NCBI RefSeq assembly: GCF_026151205.1
Contig: NC_087077.1
Span: 19,196,975-19,260,974, forward strand
Length of the DNA: 64,000 bases
Reading direction: 5' to 3'
Source of the DNA: Bolinopsis microptera
Lineage: Eukaryota; Ctenophora; Tentaculata; Lobata; Bolinopsidae
Positions within the stretch are counted from its first letter, which is position 1. Each line of letters starts with the position of its first letter. Below the pieces are notes generated by a model. It was given only the letters and a program-made list of their open reading frames with translations. It was not told where the DNA came from and did not search any database. Below are positions 37,701 through 50,500 of the stretch, one piece after another. Position numbers and translations under genes: made by a program.

Positions 37701-39518
37701 ATCAAACCTCATTCTGATAGTAAATGAACTGTCCCATGGCTATGGGGCGGTTTTCATGATTATAGGAGAAGCTGATTATACGTCTAATTGAGCTTCCGTC
37801 TCTGTCTCCTAGTAAGACACAGTCACCAATCTTGTACTTGTCTTTTCCAATCGTGCACACTCTAGAAACGATGAAGATGTATTAAGAAATATGTGTCCTC
37901 CATAAGTTAATTGGCTTGATATCAAGCACTATTTTGTTGTGTTCATGTTGTTGTAGTTGTAAGTCAGTGTTTAAAATACAAGTATACTGACTATTGGAGA
38001 GGTGTGAGTAACTCAAACTCCTATTTTCTGATGTTTTCATATTAAAGTAGAGTAAGGGTAATTATGATCCAGAAGTTCCAAATATATAGTCACAATGAGT
38101 TTATAAACTAAACGTTCATAAACTGAATATGGGGTGTTATATATTGTATGCTTATTGGTTACAGAATCAAATTGTTTATGTCTATGATGATGAATAACAA
38201 ACTTGTAAAACGTGGCTCCACTCTGTATGTAAGGCAGAGTAAAACTGATAGTAGAGATGTCAACATCCGCCTTTTCTTTAACAGAAAGTGAACTGCCAAC
38301 ACTGTCGGGACTGGGTTTGGGCATGTATCTGATCTGAAGAAGCTGTTGTCTGTGCAACACCAGGGCTTGCTTGTCGTGATCAAAATACCTGGATGAAAAA
38401 GGTTTAGTTACCAGGTTACCAGGTTTAGTTACCAGGTTACAAAGACTGGAGTATTACGAAACGAACAAATTAATTATCCAGTAATCCGTAAATTCAAAAA
38501 ACAGTTCAAGGATGAAAGACAGGAATCGAATTGATTAGAGGACGTTAACTCATGTACCTGTATACATAGTACACATCCTTGGGGACACTGTTAGGAATTT
38601 CGTCTTTATTTGCGACCCATATAACATGTAAAAGTTTTCTAATGGATGAGACCGCTACCTGAAAAGTAATTCGTAACATAATCATGTTGCTGATATTCGA
38701 AAACTAAAACAATTCTTTGGCTTAACATAACATCACTTTTAAATTATAATTAAATGAAGAATGATATTATGTGCATACAAAACATGTGGTACCTTGCCAG
38801 TGTAACTTGTAGCAAATATCTCATGGGAGTAATGTTGTTCTTTGGTATGTTGTCCAAAGTCAGAATCAGTGAAGAACCACCTTACAAGTGCTCTTTCGTT
38901 ACCCTGCAAGGTTGGTTAGGTTCAGCAAGGTCTTGATTGTTGGTGTTACCACATGCATTATGACCTGTATCTTTGAAAACACAAGAATTAGCTCACAAAA
39001 AAACACATCTTTACAATAAAAAGAAATGAAACATATAGGTTTAATTCGAGTCAGTACAATTTATTTAGATTTATGTACTGATTTCTAATTCTGATACCTT
39101 GGTGCGACAGTATATTTTAAGCAAATATCCTAGTTTGTAGCGTCCCTCATCACGAAGTAGCACTGTGTTGTTTACATTGTAGGACTGTCCATCTACAGTA
39201 CACTTCCTGGAATTGCAATGTATGACTGTCTGAGTGTCCTAGTCCTTCGTCTTAACATGCACTATACATAAATGCAAGAATACACTGTTATAAGATATTA
39301 GATAGATATACATACTTGGAACTTATTTATTTAAAGCTCTTATGGGATTTATTTTAAATTTTTATGGAGAAAAAAACAACCCTCTGATATTTAAAAACAA
39401 ATTTTCCAATTGAAAAAGGAACTTTTTGTTACCTGTAAAACACTAATCCTGTATCACTCTTCTTTATAACGTGTTCTAGAGCTACGTCTTGGGATTTAGA
39501 TTCTTCTGCTGATGACAT
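28726..39518 (-). CDS. Multi-BAH-domain chromatin-type protein (five BAH-like modules)
   Basis: Exons (descending): 39518-39433, 39206-39098, 38903-38793, 38658-38558, 38388-38203, 37861-37708, 37520-37323, 37127-37000, 36826-about 36763, 36333-36117, 35925-35675, 35528-35374, 35210-34888, 34659-33812, 33719-33362, 33116-32974, 32698-32580, 32323-32212, 30156-28726. Phases agree at every join; only the ninth exon's donor is uncertain. The product is about 1,700 residues. Modules open with a Cys motif (FYRKCT, FYKVCT, RKCT, YFRKCH) or VGDCVFV, then G(R)RII, an aromatic/acid strand (RWFF, YLEEEMF, WFYVEEEM), E-[IV]-F-A-[TS], a VIY/VVY strand with IP, and RYF/RYYDP/RFYDP. Modules 2, 4 and 5 end in a shared tag (EPLTRSDFSIVPAP, EPLDSADLSIIPQP, RLSATDVSILPEP). 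A Lys-rich linker and a 280-residue Ser/Thr/Gln linker separate modules. The C-terminus has fourteen 9-residue IQAEST-type repeats (29352-29735). BAH domains read nucleosomes or modified histones; no enzyme domain was seen. Confidence 0.88.
29352..29735 (-). repeat. 27-bp coding minisatellite in BAH gene
   Basis: Fourteen units of 27 bases coding IQAEST[IN]PT in the last exon; two units carry EPT in place of EST and one ends NPI. Codon-level identity between units is high, pointing to recent expansion. Confidence 0.9.
30201..31791. mobile_element. TA-flanked foldback element
   Basis: The ends CGGGTAAATGCCTCACAGAA and its inverse (TTCTGTGAGGCAAATACCCG) are flanked by TA on both sides. Inside, GCCTCACAAAATGGCC motifs recur in both orientations. 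It contains a near-perfect inverted repeat at 30572-31156 (centre 30864, arms about 292 bases) and a second perfect one at 31154-31214. No transposase frame was seen. It lies in the last intron of the BAH gene. Confidence 0.85.
33122..33195. repeat. CRE/E-box repeat at an exon border of the BAH gene
   Basis: AAGGCGGGGTAAG followed by three TGACGTCA and three CACGTG motifs, the same 20-base unit as at 27054. On the gene strand it runs directly into the acceptor of the exon starting at 33116, so the repeat forms the intron end. Confidence 0.9.
36339..36506. repeat. 17-bp tandem repeat (GAAATGAGGTTAATTAA)
   Basis: About ten head-to-tail copies in the BAH gene intron next to module 3. Confidence 0.95.
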
Positions 39519-40448
39519 TCTGTGGAAAGTGCTGAGCTGTTATTCGTTTTGAGTACACCCTGGCCCTTGGTAAGATTCATTTAGACAGATGGGCCCGATT
39601 AGCTCACTTTGAGTAATAAGGTTTGGAGCCAAGGTTTGGAGATGTATATGCTAAATGTAATATCTATGCAATAGCTATCTACATCTGTAAATGGCTTATG
39701 AAGAGGGACCAGAGGGTGTCCCTAAGAGCACAGTATTCGAGAACTATGACCACAAAACAAAACTAGGTTTGCATCATCAGAACAAAAATTACATATTACT
39801 TTAAAAATTAGGCTTTCAAAAATATATCACGATCTTTGTCTGATCAAATTTGTTCGACTATGAAAGAATCCGCCATTTATAAATATAAGTTACTAAGTAT
39901 AAGTTCTAAAGTTGTACCTGAATGAATCAGTGTTAATCTAAATAAGCTTTTAAATACTGAGAAAAGACAATTTTTTGAGAAAAGACAATTTTATTATTTA
40001 TCACCAATTCAATACATAATCAATAAATATATATCCGAATAAATTTGATTAAAAATTAAATGATACAAGTATGCTAGCAGCTAGTGCGCTTATATTTGAA
40101 TAATATTCACGCTGTTAAAATGGGTTTTACCACACCGCCACTCACATTAGCACAGTTGGTGAACGGACCCAGGCGCTGTTAAGCTTTTATGAGCCCTGGT
40201 TGACTGCTGAGAGTGGCGAAGGGGCTGATATTAATTTTATCTTAGTTTAACCTATATTCCAATAAAATTTTAGTTTTGTGTTATAATTATATGATTTTTA
40301 TGCGATATTTAAGTTACAGCTGCTCGCAATACATTATTGCTTAAAAATTGTTAAATATGCTCGCTATACGCTTAATTTTAGATACCGTATGTATATATAC
40401 ATATCAGCTCATAATACCAAATAACAATAATAAATTAATTAAAAGCAT
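39519..40448. other. Upstream region of the BAH gene
   Basis: Expected promoter of the minus-strand BAH gene. No clear gene or named motif; AT-rich with short unique blocks. Ends where the segmental duplication starts. Confidence 0.4.
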
Positions 40449-41036
40449 TGAAGAGGTCCAAAACCAATTCAAGCATGACACAAAGTTGAATACATTTTCA
40501 TCGGAAGCTGCAAGCTTATTAACGTTTGATTCCGTACGTTCATGATCCGTTATTATGCATTCACCTTCAGGCGGTGTCGACGAATCATGCGAAAAGGGTT
40601 TTTGACAGGCTGTGCCCTTACCATAATTAAACTGAACCATTGCCTGATACGATGTAAACAAGAGTGTTGGATACTGAGTGTATGAAGATTAGAAAGTTTC
40701 TCAAGGAACCTTCCCCAACCCCGGGGATGGGAGTACCTTTAGATCATGAAGGCTAAGTGACCAATCAGTTACCACTTAACTTCCGCCTTCTTAAGTTAAG
40801 AATCTATGCTCAAATCCAAGTGTCACCTAGTCAAGGGGGTAAGCTAAGGTTTTCAATAGATTTTTGCAGCATAACTCATCAAGAAAACAGCAATCGAAAT
40901 CTTTCGATTAACCCAGCCGAATGATAAGGAAAAATAAGGAAAAATAAGGGAACAGTGTAATCAATGTAAAAAAACTAGAAATAATAAAGTTAGATAAAGT
41001 GTTAAATGAACAATAGTAGAATTATTTGCTCAGATC

Positions 41037-41126
41037 ATGTCTAATTCAGTATCTGACCCCATATACCTGGAAGAAACTAATGAAGACGAGATTATCGAGG
41101 TGATCAGAGATTTTCAAATTGGCAAG
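41037..41126 (+). CDS. Putative first coding exon, copy 1, unidentified
   Basis: An ATG opens 30 codons (MSNSVSDPIYLEETNEDEII, then EVIRDFQIGK) ending exactly at a consensus donor AAG|GTGAGT in phase 0. The acidic, helix-rich start looks like a real protein N-terminus. A MITE begins 12 bases into the intron. Following exons were not identified with confidence; coding-like text near 42090-42170 and 42321-42563 could be remnants. Confidence 0.45.
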
Positions 41127-41138
41127 GTGAGTGACATA

Positions 41139-41945
41139 CCTTAGTTCCCAAAAATTTGTGTGCCATTATATTGAGCACAATTTATTGGAGCCCGAAAAAT
41201 TTGGGCAGAAAATTTGAACTCATTTGGGCGACCGAAAATTTGGGCACAAATTCTTCGAAAAATGAACGATTTTCCATTAAAATTTCAGTTAGATATTTGC
41301 CTTAGTTCATTATTATTCCTTGTTATTCCAGTCATTTTGCTTTCAATTTTAAGCATGTAGGTGGTAGTCTGAGTTGTTTCACATTATGAAAACATAGTGT
41401 GTCAGCTCAATAGAGGAGTTTGATCAGACAATGTGAAAATTGATACCCGCTTGACAGTGATCCGTGAAGTACACGCTCGTTGGATCAACGAACTTTTTGT
41501 ATATTTAAAAGGAAGGCCAGATGACATAAAGGAAAGGCTTTGAGAAGTCGGGTATAACTGATGCTTGTAGATCAGACTTTACGGTGGATGATAATCCATT
41601 TGCAGATCTTGTTTAAATCTCTAGCTATCCGTACCTCTAGCCATTTGTTTTATTAGTAGATGTTAGCTATTCCAGTTATTTCTATTCATTTAAAATATAA
41701 GCCTTTTTACTTGGTCAAGCCATGAATGACAGATTAAAAAACTAAAATTTCAAATATTATTTCACTTGGATATGAAGAAAAAGCCATCTTTCTATAGATT
41801 TCAGGGCCACATGCCAAATGCCAAAAGTTTGGTTAGCAAAAAATTTAGCAGACGGAAAAGATTTATGCAATTAATTTGGTCTGCAAAAAATTTGGGCGAG
41901 AGGCCCGCTCAAATTTTTTGTCGCCCAAATTTTTGGGAATTAAGG
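41139..41945. mobile_element. TA-flanked MITE, full copy 1
   Basis: CCTTAGTTCCCAAAAATTTG end, inverse end and TA flanks as in the PDAP1 copy, but 807 bases. It carries an extra 324-base middle, absent from the PDAP1 copy. Confidence 0.85.
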
Positions 41946-42236
41946 TACCTGCAATGGTAGTTTAAAAGTCGGTAAAGCTAATTTGTAATTGCTTGGTTAG
42001 GCTTTACAGCAAATGTATACAAAGTGGTACATTCCCACGTAAAGTTATTCCTATTTAATAAAAGAAAAACATTTTTCGAGAAGGTCATTTACAAACGCTT
42101 TTATAATTTCTTCACTTCTAAAGGTGTACTGAAAGTCGAACATCGAAAGACTCACAGTTTGGATCAGATTTAGAAAAGGCCATTCTACCACCTAGATGCT
42201 TTACACAAATCTATAAACTCCGTTATTGACTGACAC

Positions 42237-44296
42237 TGTCAACCCATCGAGATCAATGATACAAGCAATGTCATAATCCTCCCAAGAAAAACCAACACTT
42301 TTCTTTATATAGCCTCCAAATTGTGGAATAGCATACATAAACGGATTCTAAATGAGAATGGGGAAATCCTCACTACTTCTGTATCTTTGGTTAAATTACG
42401 CTGTAAAAGTATCATCCTGGGATCTCAATCCATCAACAATAATAACACCTGGACTTACCAAAACTTTCACATCGCCCCTCACTCAATCACAGACCAAACC
42501 ATCTCATCACTCACTCACCAAATTGCCGACCCAATATCTATTGAAGTGGCGAAAATTTTCTAGACAAATGATATTTCGATATTATTGCTGCAGCAGATAC
42601 AAATACCAACATTATTATATTCCCAAACGTTTGAACCTTTAAATTAACTAGGAAAGTCAACCCTCAACTTGACTTTTACTGTTTTGAACAGATATGATGA
42701 TATTAACTTAATTTATTATTATTATTTTTTTTTTACATACTCCTTCTTAGTGTGGTGACTTGGGGTCCATAAATATAACAATACAAGCTGATAAACCAAA
42801 AAGAACAACTGGGGTAGGTAGGTAGCCCTGGTGGGTGCGTAAACTTTACGGTCTGCTCTCTCCAAGATCAGCCTGCTTCTCCATTTTACCGTGTGTTTTA
42901 CCGTGAAGCCTAATTTCTAGTTTTTATAAAATATACAATGCAAGTGCAGGTTTACTAATCTTAATCTACTTAACAACTCAATAGCCCAAGTCACCATACC
43001 CGTAGTATATTCCATGGTAATAGAAGAGCTTTAAAGTTTTTCAAATTGTTGCTATAATTGATTTAAATAAAAATTTGTTGTTTTCTTGAATTTGTTGTTT
43101 TCTTGATTCGACACCAACCAATAATGATAGTTCGTGCTGTGCGTCGAAGCGGCGAAGTCCTGCAAACTCTGTTACAAGAAAGTCTCTAGCTACAAGCTAG
43201 CAATAAACATGTTTTAGGGATATTAATCATTGACTTGAGCAACGTTTTCGACATCCTTGTACCATGTCGTGACCCCATTGTAATTTCACTTAGTGTATTG
43301 AGGCAAAAGCCATCGGAGCGAATAAAGCCACGATACATATTACGCCCACTTGTGCGCGGCGGGATTACAAAGTGAGGCAACGTCCAACGACGCTATTAAT
43401 TACAATATTCTGATCTCTTAAGCAAATTAAACGTTTACGGTATAAATAGTAAAAGGTTTTGTGAGCATTTTCTGCTCGATCATAAAATCGATCGAAAAAA
43501 CTGATTTTGTTTCGCTAAATTCCCCTAAATTCAACCACTTACCATAATAAAAATACTAACAACCAAATAAAGTTTTTTAAATAATTATATACAATCACCA
43601 AAGAATATTTACTTAAGTTTACTTTTAGCTAACTAATTCGTGGTTTAAGCTCCTATTTTATTTATGATTAAAGGAATGTAAAATCAAAAATAAAACTTTT
43701 CAATTTCGTTTCATTGAAAACTTTTCGTTTCATTGATTAAAAATGATTTTGGAATGCAAAATGGTTGAATTGAGTTTCCTCGGGTGAAATTGCAAAAACC
43801 GATTTTTGGGCTAAAAATAGTCCAAAAAACCCTATTTTTATATTTTTGAACAAATTAACTTTGTCGGCACATTATAAAAATTTGCTTAAAGAAAGTTAAA
43901 ACATATCCTCACAATATGGTATAAAAATAACACAAATTTTTTAATTTTCTTTGGGTAAAAATCCAAAAAAGTGGTCAAAATTTTAACTTTTTTGCGCGCA
44001 CTCAATTTTCGGTTCTTAGATACTATATTTATATTTTGACCCTTTTTTAAAATGTATATTGTAACAAATAATTTAAATGTATTAAACATAATTTAGTCAA
44101 AAACCTAATTTTAAATGGAAGCAAAATTTTAAGTGCGCACCGCGCATAAAAAACCATCCTACAGTCGGCACGCGCGGCTCACTGTCGATGGCGCACTACC
44201 TACTTATATTTTTATATTGAAGGACTTCGCCGCTTCGACGCGAACTAGCATTCTTGCTTCGCATCGAAGCAACGATCTCGATGGGTTGACATCGTC
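42237..44296. other. Inverted-repeat pairs inside the duplicated unit
   Basis: TGTCAACCCATCGAGATC near 42239 is matched inversely by GATCTCGATGGGTTGACA near 44276. CGTCGAAGCGGCGAAGTCCT near 43144 is matched inversely by AGGACTTCGCCGCTTCGACG near 44221. Both pairs bracket overlapping spans, suggesting nested foldback or TIR elements. No transposase was recognised. Copies at +5,584. Confidence 0.5.
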
Positions 44297-46620
44297 AATC
44301 AATGCTCCTCCGGCAGGCTATTATATTTATGCCCATAATCATATGAATAGAGACTAGGCGGAATGACAGGCTGAGCGCGACCCAGTAAGTTTTGACTTGC
44401 TGAATTTTATCACTCGGTAAACCTGTGTAACAGTCGTCAAGCACCAAAAACTGGTTGCTATGCCCGTAATTAATTATTAAATCAACACATAACTGGTGTC
44501 GCGCGCGCAAAATATACTCCTTTTATACACATAATTATATGTGTCATCACCGAAGAACCGTCGGGCCACCTCATATATCCAATTCCAAACCTGATTACTT
44601 ATTCCCTACGGTCCTTCCACCGAAGAACCGTCGGGCCACCTCATATATCCAATTCCAAACCTGATTACTTATTCCCTACGGTCCTTTTGCCTTCGGCGAG
44701 AGTAAGGAAAAAAAAATCCCGTTGTACTTTTTTGATCCCAGATATCGTGTCATGTACTAATACTATTAAATCATATATGTATATTATGATGTCAGCCAAC
44801 ATTGAACATTGGTTAAAATGTTAGTCATTAGTGACATGGAGGGGTCTGAATTCTAAAATAGCTCAAATTTGGCACTTACGTGTTATGAGATCTGTGATCA
44901 ATGCCACGTTAGAAATGAAAAACATATTTTTTTGAAGCTAATTTTCAATGAAGTAGCCTCATTATCAAATCAATGTCACAGTTATGGGACTGATCTTTAA
45001 AAACAAAACATTCTGTAAAAATATTAATAACAAATACATTTCATAGTGCAGCACTCGTGTACGCTCCAAGAAATCGTAAACTAAATAATGAAACTTTGCC
45101 AACATTTATCAATATCAGCATTGATTATATCTTAACAGACTTGCGATGCTAGAAAGAGCTAAATCAGATTCATCATCATAGAAAGGACTCAATAATAAAT
45201 CGTAATATGGAAACCAGTGATCGATCGAACTTAAGATTAGGGTTGCAAATCTTGAAAAGCTATTTTCTGCTCAACTTTCTTGGATGAATTTTTCGGAAAC
45301 ATTTTTTTTCGGTAGACAGCTTGCATAGTGAAGTCGTTAGCATTGGAACTAATTCAAAACACACAACGTCTAATGTTAAACATATGAACATTTTCTGGGT
45401 GACATTCCTAACAGAGCAAATTTTTAGGATTCTTCCGAAATGATGAGCGGTTTCATCGCCCTCAGCGCTCCTAAAATCCTATCCCAGTCGACAACAGAAG
45501 TATAAGTTCGCTAAATTCCCCTAAATTCAACCACTTACCATAATAAAAATACTAACAACCAAATAAAGTTTTTTAAATAATTATATACAATCACCAAAGA
45601 ATATTTACTTAAGTTTACTTTTAGCTAACTAATTCGTGGTTTAAGCTCCTATTTTATTTATGATTAAAGGAATGTAAAATCAAAAATAAAACTTTTCAAT
45701 TTCGTTTCATTGAAAACTTTTCGTTTCATTGATTAAAAATGATTTTGGAATGCAAAATGGTTGAATTGAGTTTCCTCGGGTGAAATTGCAAAAACCGATT
45801 TTTGGGCTAAAAATAGTCCAAAAAACCCTATTTTTATATTTTTGAACAAATTAACTTTGTCGGCACATTATAAAAATTTGCTTAAAGAAAGTTAAAACAT
45901 ATCCTCACAATATGGTATAAAAATAACACAAATTTTTTAATTTTCTTTGGGTAAAAATCCAAAAAAGTGGTCAAAATTTTAACTTTTTTGCGCGCACTCA
46001 ATTTTCGGTTCTTAGATACTATATTTATATTTTGAAGAGGTCCAAAACCAATTCAAGCATGACACAAAGTTGAATACATTTTCATCGGAAGCTGCAAGCT
46101 TATTAACGTTTGATTCCGTACGTTCATGATCCGTTATTATGCATTCACCTTCAGGCGGTGTCGACGAATCATGCGAAAAGGGTTTTTGACAGGCTGTGCC
46201 CTTACCATAATTAAACTGAACCATTGCCTGATACGATGTAAACAAGAGTGTTGGATACTGAGTGTATGAAGATTAGAAAGTTTCTCAAGGAACCTTCCCC
46301 AACCCCGGGGATGGGAGTACCTTTAGATCATGAAGGCTAAGTGACCAATCAGTTACCACTTAACTTCCGCCTTCTTAAGTTAAGAATCTATGCTCAAATC
46401 CAAGTGTCACCTAGTCAAGGGGGTAAGCTAAGGTTTTCAATAGATTTTTGCAGCATAACTCATCAAGAAAACAGCAATCGAAATCTTTCGATTAACCCAG
46501 CCGAATGATAAGGAAAAATAAGGAAAAATAAGGGAACAGTGTAATCAATGTAAAAAAACTAGAAATAATAAAGTTAGATAAAGTGTTAAATGAACAATAG
46601 TAGAATTATTTGCTCAGATC

Positions 46621-46710
46621 ATGTCTAATTCAGTATCTGACCCCATATACCTGGAAGAAACTAATGAAGACGAGATTATCGAGGTGATCAGAGATTTTCA
46701 AATTGGCAAG
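46621..46710 (+). CDS. Putative first coding exon, copy 2
   Basis: Identical to the exon at 41037-41126, shifted by 5,584 bases, with the same donor and the same MITE after it. Confidence 0.45.
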
Positions 46711-46722
46711 GTGAGTGACATA

Positions 46723-47529
46723 CCTTAGTTCCCAAAAATTTGTGTGCCATTATATTGAGCACAATTTATTGGAGCCCGAAAAATTTGGGCAGAAAATTTG
46801 AACTCATTTGGGCGACCGAAAATTTGGGCACAAATTCTTCGAAAAATGAACGATTTTCCATTAAAATTTCAGTTAGATATTTGCCTTAGTTCATTATTAT
46901 TCCTTGTTATTCCAGTCATTTTGCTTTCAATTTTAAGCATGTAGGTGGTAGTCTGAGTTGTTTCACATTATGAAAACATAGTGTGTCAGCTCAATAGAGG
47001 AGTTTGATCAGACAATGTGAAAATTGATACCCGCTTGACAGTGATCCGTGAAGTACACGCTCGTTGGATCAACGAACTTTTTGTATATTTAAAAGGAAGG
47101 CCAGATGACATAAAGGAAAGGCTTTGAGAAGTCGGGTATAACTGATGCTTGTAGATCAGACTTTACGGTGGATGATAATCCATTTGCAGATCTTGTTTAA
47201 ATCTCTAGCTATCCGTACCTCTAGCCATTTGTTTTATTAGTAGATGTTAGCTATTCCAGTTATTTCTATTCATTTAAAATATAAGCCTTTTTACTTGGTC
47301 AAGCCATGAATGACAGATTAAAAAACTAAAATTTCAAATATTATTTCACTTGGATATGAAGAAAAAGCCATCTTTCTATAGATTTCAGGGCCACATGCCA
47401 AATGCCAAAAGTTTGGTTAGCAAAAAATTTAGCAGACGGAAAAGATTTATGCAATTAATTTGGTCTGCAAAAAATTTGGGCGAGAGGCCCGCTCAAATTT
47501 TTTGTCGCCCAAATTTTTGGGAATTAAGG
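46723..47529. mobile_element. TA-flanked MITE, full copy 2 (duplicated with the segment)
   Basis: Same as the copy at 41139; its flanks are also duplicated, so it moved by segmental duplication and not by transposition. Confidence 0.85.
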
Positions 47530-50500
47530 TACCTGCAATGGTAGTTTAAAAGTCGGTAAAGCTAATTTGTAATTGCTTGGTTAGGCTTTACAGCAAATGT
47601 ATACAAAGTGGTACATTCCCACGTAAAGTTATTCCTATTTAATAAAAGAAAAACATTTTTCGAGAAGGTCATTTACAAACGCTTTTATAATTTCTTCACT
47701 TCTAAAGGTGTACTGAAAGTCGAACATCGAAAGACTCACAGTTTGGATCAGATTTAGAAAAGGCCATTCTACCACCTAGATGCTTTACACAAATCTATAA
47801 ACTCCGTTATTGACTGACACTGTCAACCCATCGAGATCAATGATACAAGCAATGTCATAATCCTCCCAAGAAAAACCAACACTTTTCTTTATATAGCCTC
47901 CAAATTGTGGAATAGCATACATAAACGGATTCTAAATGAGAATGGGGAAATCCTCACTACTTCTGTATCTTTGGTTAAATTACGCTGTAAAAGTATCATC
48001 CTGGGATCTCAATCCATCAACAATAATAACACCTGGACTTACCAAAACTTTCACATCGCCCCTCACTCAATCACAGACCAAACCATCTCATCACTCACTC
48101 ACCAAATTGCCGACCCAATATCTATTGAAGTGGCGAAAATTTTCTAGACAAATGATATTTCGATATTATTGCTGCAGCAGATACAAATACCAACATTATT
48201 ATATTCCCAAACGTTTGAACCTTTAAATTAACTAGGAAAGTCAACCCTCAACTTGACTTTTACTGTTTTGAACAGATATGATGATATTAACTTAATTTAT
48301 TATTATTATTTTTTTTTTACATACTCCTTCTTAGTGTGGTGACTTGGGGTCCATAAATATAACAATACAAGCTGATAAACCAAAAAGAACAACTGGGGTA
48401 GGTAGGTAGCCCTGGTGGGTGCGTAAACTTTACGGTCTGCTCTCTCCAAGATCAGCCTGCTTCTCCATTTTACCGTGTGTTTTACCGTGAAGCCTAATTT
48501 CTAGTTTTTATAAAATATACAATGCAAGTGCAGGTTTACTAATCTTAATCTACTTAACAACTCAATAGCCCAAGTCACCATACCCGTAGTATATTCCATG
48601 GTAATAGAAGAGCTTTAAAGTTTTTCAAATTGTTGCTATAATTGATTTAAATAAAAATTTGTTGTTTTCTTGAATTTGTTGTTTTCTTGATTCGACACCA
48701 ACCAATAATGATAGTTCGTGCTGTGCGTCGAAGCGGCGAAGTCCTGCAAACTCTGTTACAAGAAAGTCTCTAGCTACAAGCTAGCAATAAACATGTTTTA
48801 GGGATATTAATCATTGACTTGAGCAACGTTTTCGACATCCTTGTACCATGTCGTGACCCCATTGTAATTTCACTTAGTGTATTGAGGCAAAAGCCATCGG
48901 AGCGAATAAAGCCACGATACATATTACGCCCACTTGTGCGCGGCGGGATTACAAAGTGAGGCAACGTCCAACGACGCTATTAATTACAATATTCTGATCT
49001 CTTAAGCAAATTAAACGTTTACGGTATAAATAGTAAAAGGTTTTGTGAGCATTTTCTGCTCGATCATAAAATCGATCGAAAAAACTGATTTTGTTTCGCT
49101 AAATTCCCCTAAATTCAACCACTTACCATAATAAAAATACTAACAACCAAATAAAGTTTTTTAAATAATTATATACAATCACCAAAGAATATTTACTTAA
49201 GTTTACTTTTAGCTAACTAATTCGTGGTTTAAGCTCCTATTTTATTTATGATTAAAGGAATGTAAAATCAAAAATAAAACTTTTCAATTTCGTTTCATTG
49301 AAAACTTTTCGTTTCATTGATTAAAAATGATTTTGGAATGCAAAATGGTTGAATTGAGTTTCCTCGGGTGAAATTGCAAAAACCGATTTTTGGGCTAAAA
49401 ATAGTCCAAAAAACCCTATTTTTATATTTTTGAACAAATTAACTTTGTCGGCACATTATAAAAATTTGCTTAAAGAAAGTTAAAACATATCCTCACAATA
49501 TGGTATAAAAATAACACAAATTTTTTAATTTTCTTTGGGTAAAAATCCAAAAAAGTGGTCAAAATTTTAACTTTTTTGCGCGCACTCAATTTTCGGTTCT
49601 TAGATACTATATTTATATTTTGACCCTTTTTTAAAATGTATATTGTAACAAATAATTTAAATGTATTAAACATAATTTAGTCAAAAACCTAATTTTAAAT
49701 GGAAGCAAAATTTTAAGTGCGCACCGCGCATAAAAAACCATCCTACAGTCGGCACGCGCGGCTCACTGTCGATGGCGCACTACCTACTTATATTTTTATA
49801 TTGAAGGACTTCGCCGCTTCGACGCGAACTAGCATTCTTGCTTCGCATCGAAGCAACGATCTCGATGGGTTGACATCGTCAATCAATGCTCCTCCGGCAG
49901 GCTATTATATTTATGCCCATAATCATATGAATAGAGACTAGGCGGAATGACAGGCTGAGCGCGACCCAGTAAGTTTTGACTTGCTGAATTTTATCACTCG
50001 GTAAACCTGTGTAACAGTCGTCAAGCACCAAAAACTGGTTGCTATGCCCGTAATTAATTATTAAATCAACACATAACTGGTGTCGCGCGCGCAAAATATA
50101 CTCCTTTTATACACATAATTATATGTGTCATCACCGAAGAACCGTCGGGCCACCTCATATATCCAATTCCAAACCTGATTACTTATTCCCTACGGTCCTT
50201 CCACCGAAGAACCGTCGGGCCACCTCATATATCCAATTCCAAACCTGATTACTTATTCCCTACGGTCCTTTTGCCTTCGGCGAGAGTAAGGAAAAAAAAA
50301 TCCCGTTGTACTTTTTTGATCCCAGATATCGTGTCATGTACTAATACTATTAAATCATATATGTATATTATGATGTCAGCCAACATTGAACATTGGTTAA
50401 AATGTTAGTCATTAGTGACATGGAGGGGTCTGAATTCTAAAATAGCTCAAATTTGGCACTTACGTGTTATGAGATCTGTGATCAATGCCACGTTAGAAAT

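Noticed and set aside
43186-44510. Several short frames in the duplicated unit
   Set aside because: They repeat at +5,584 with the DNA itself and have no family or splice support.
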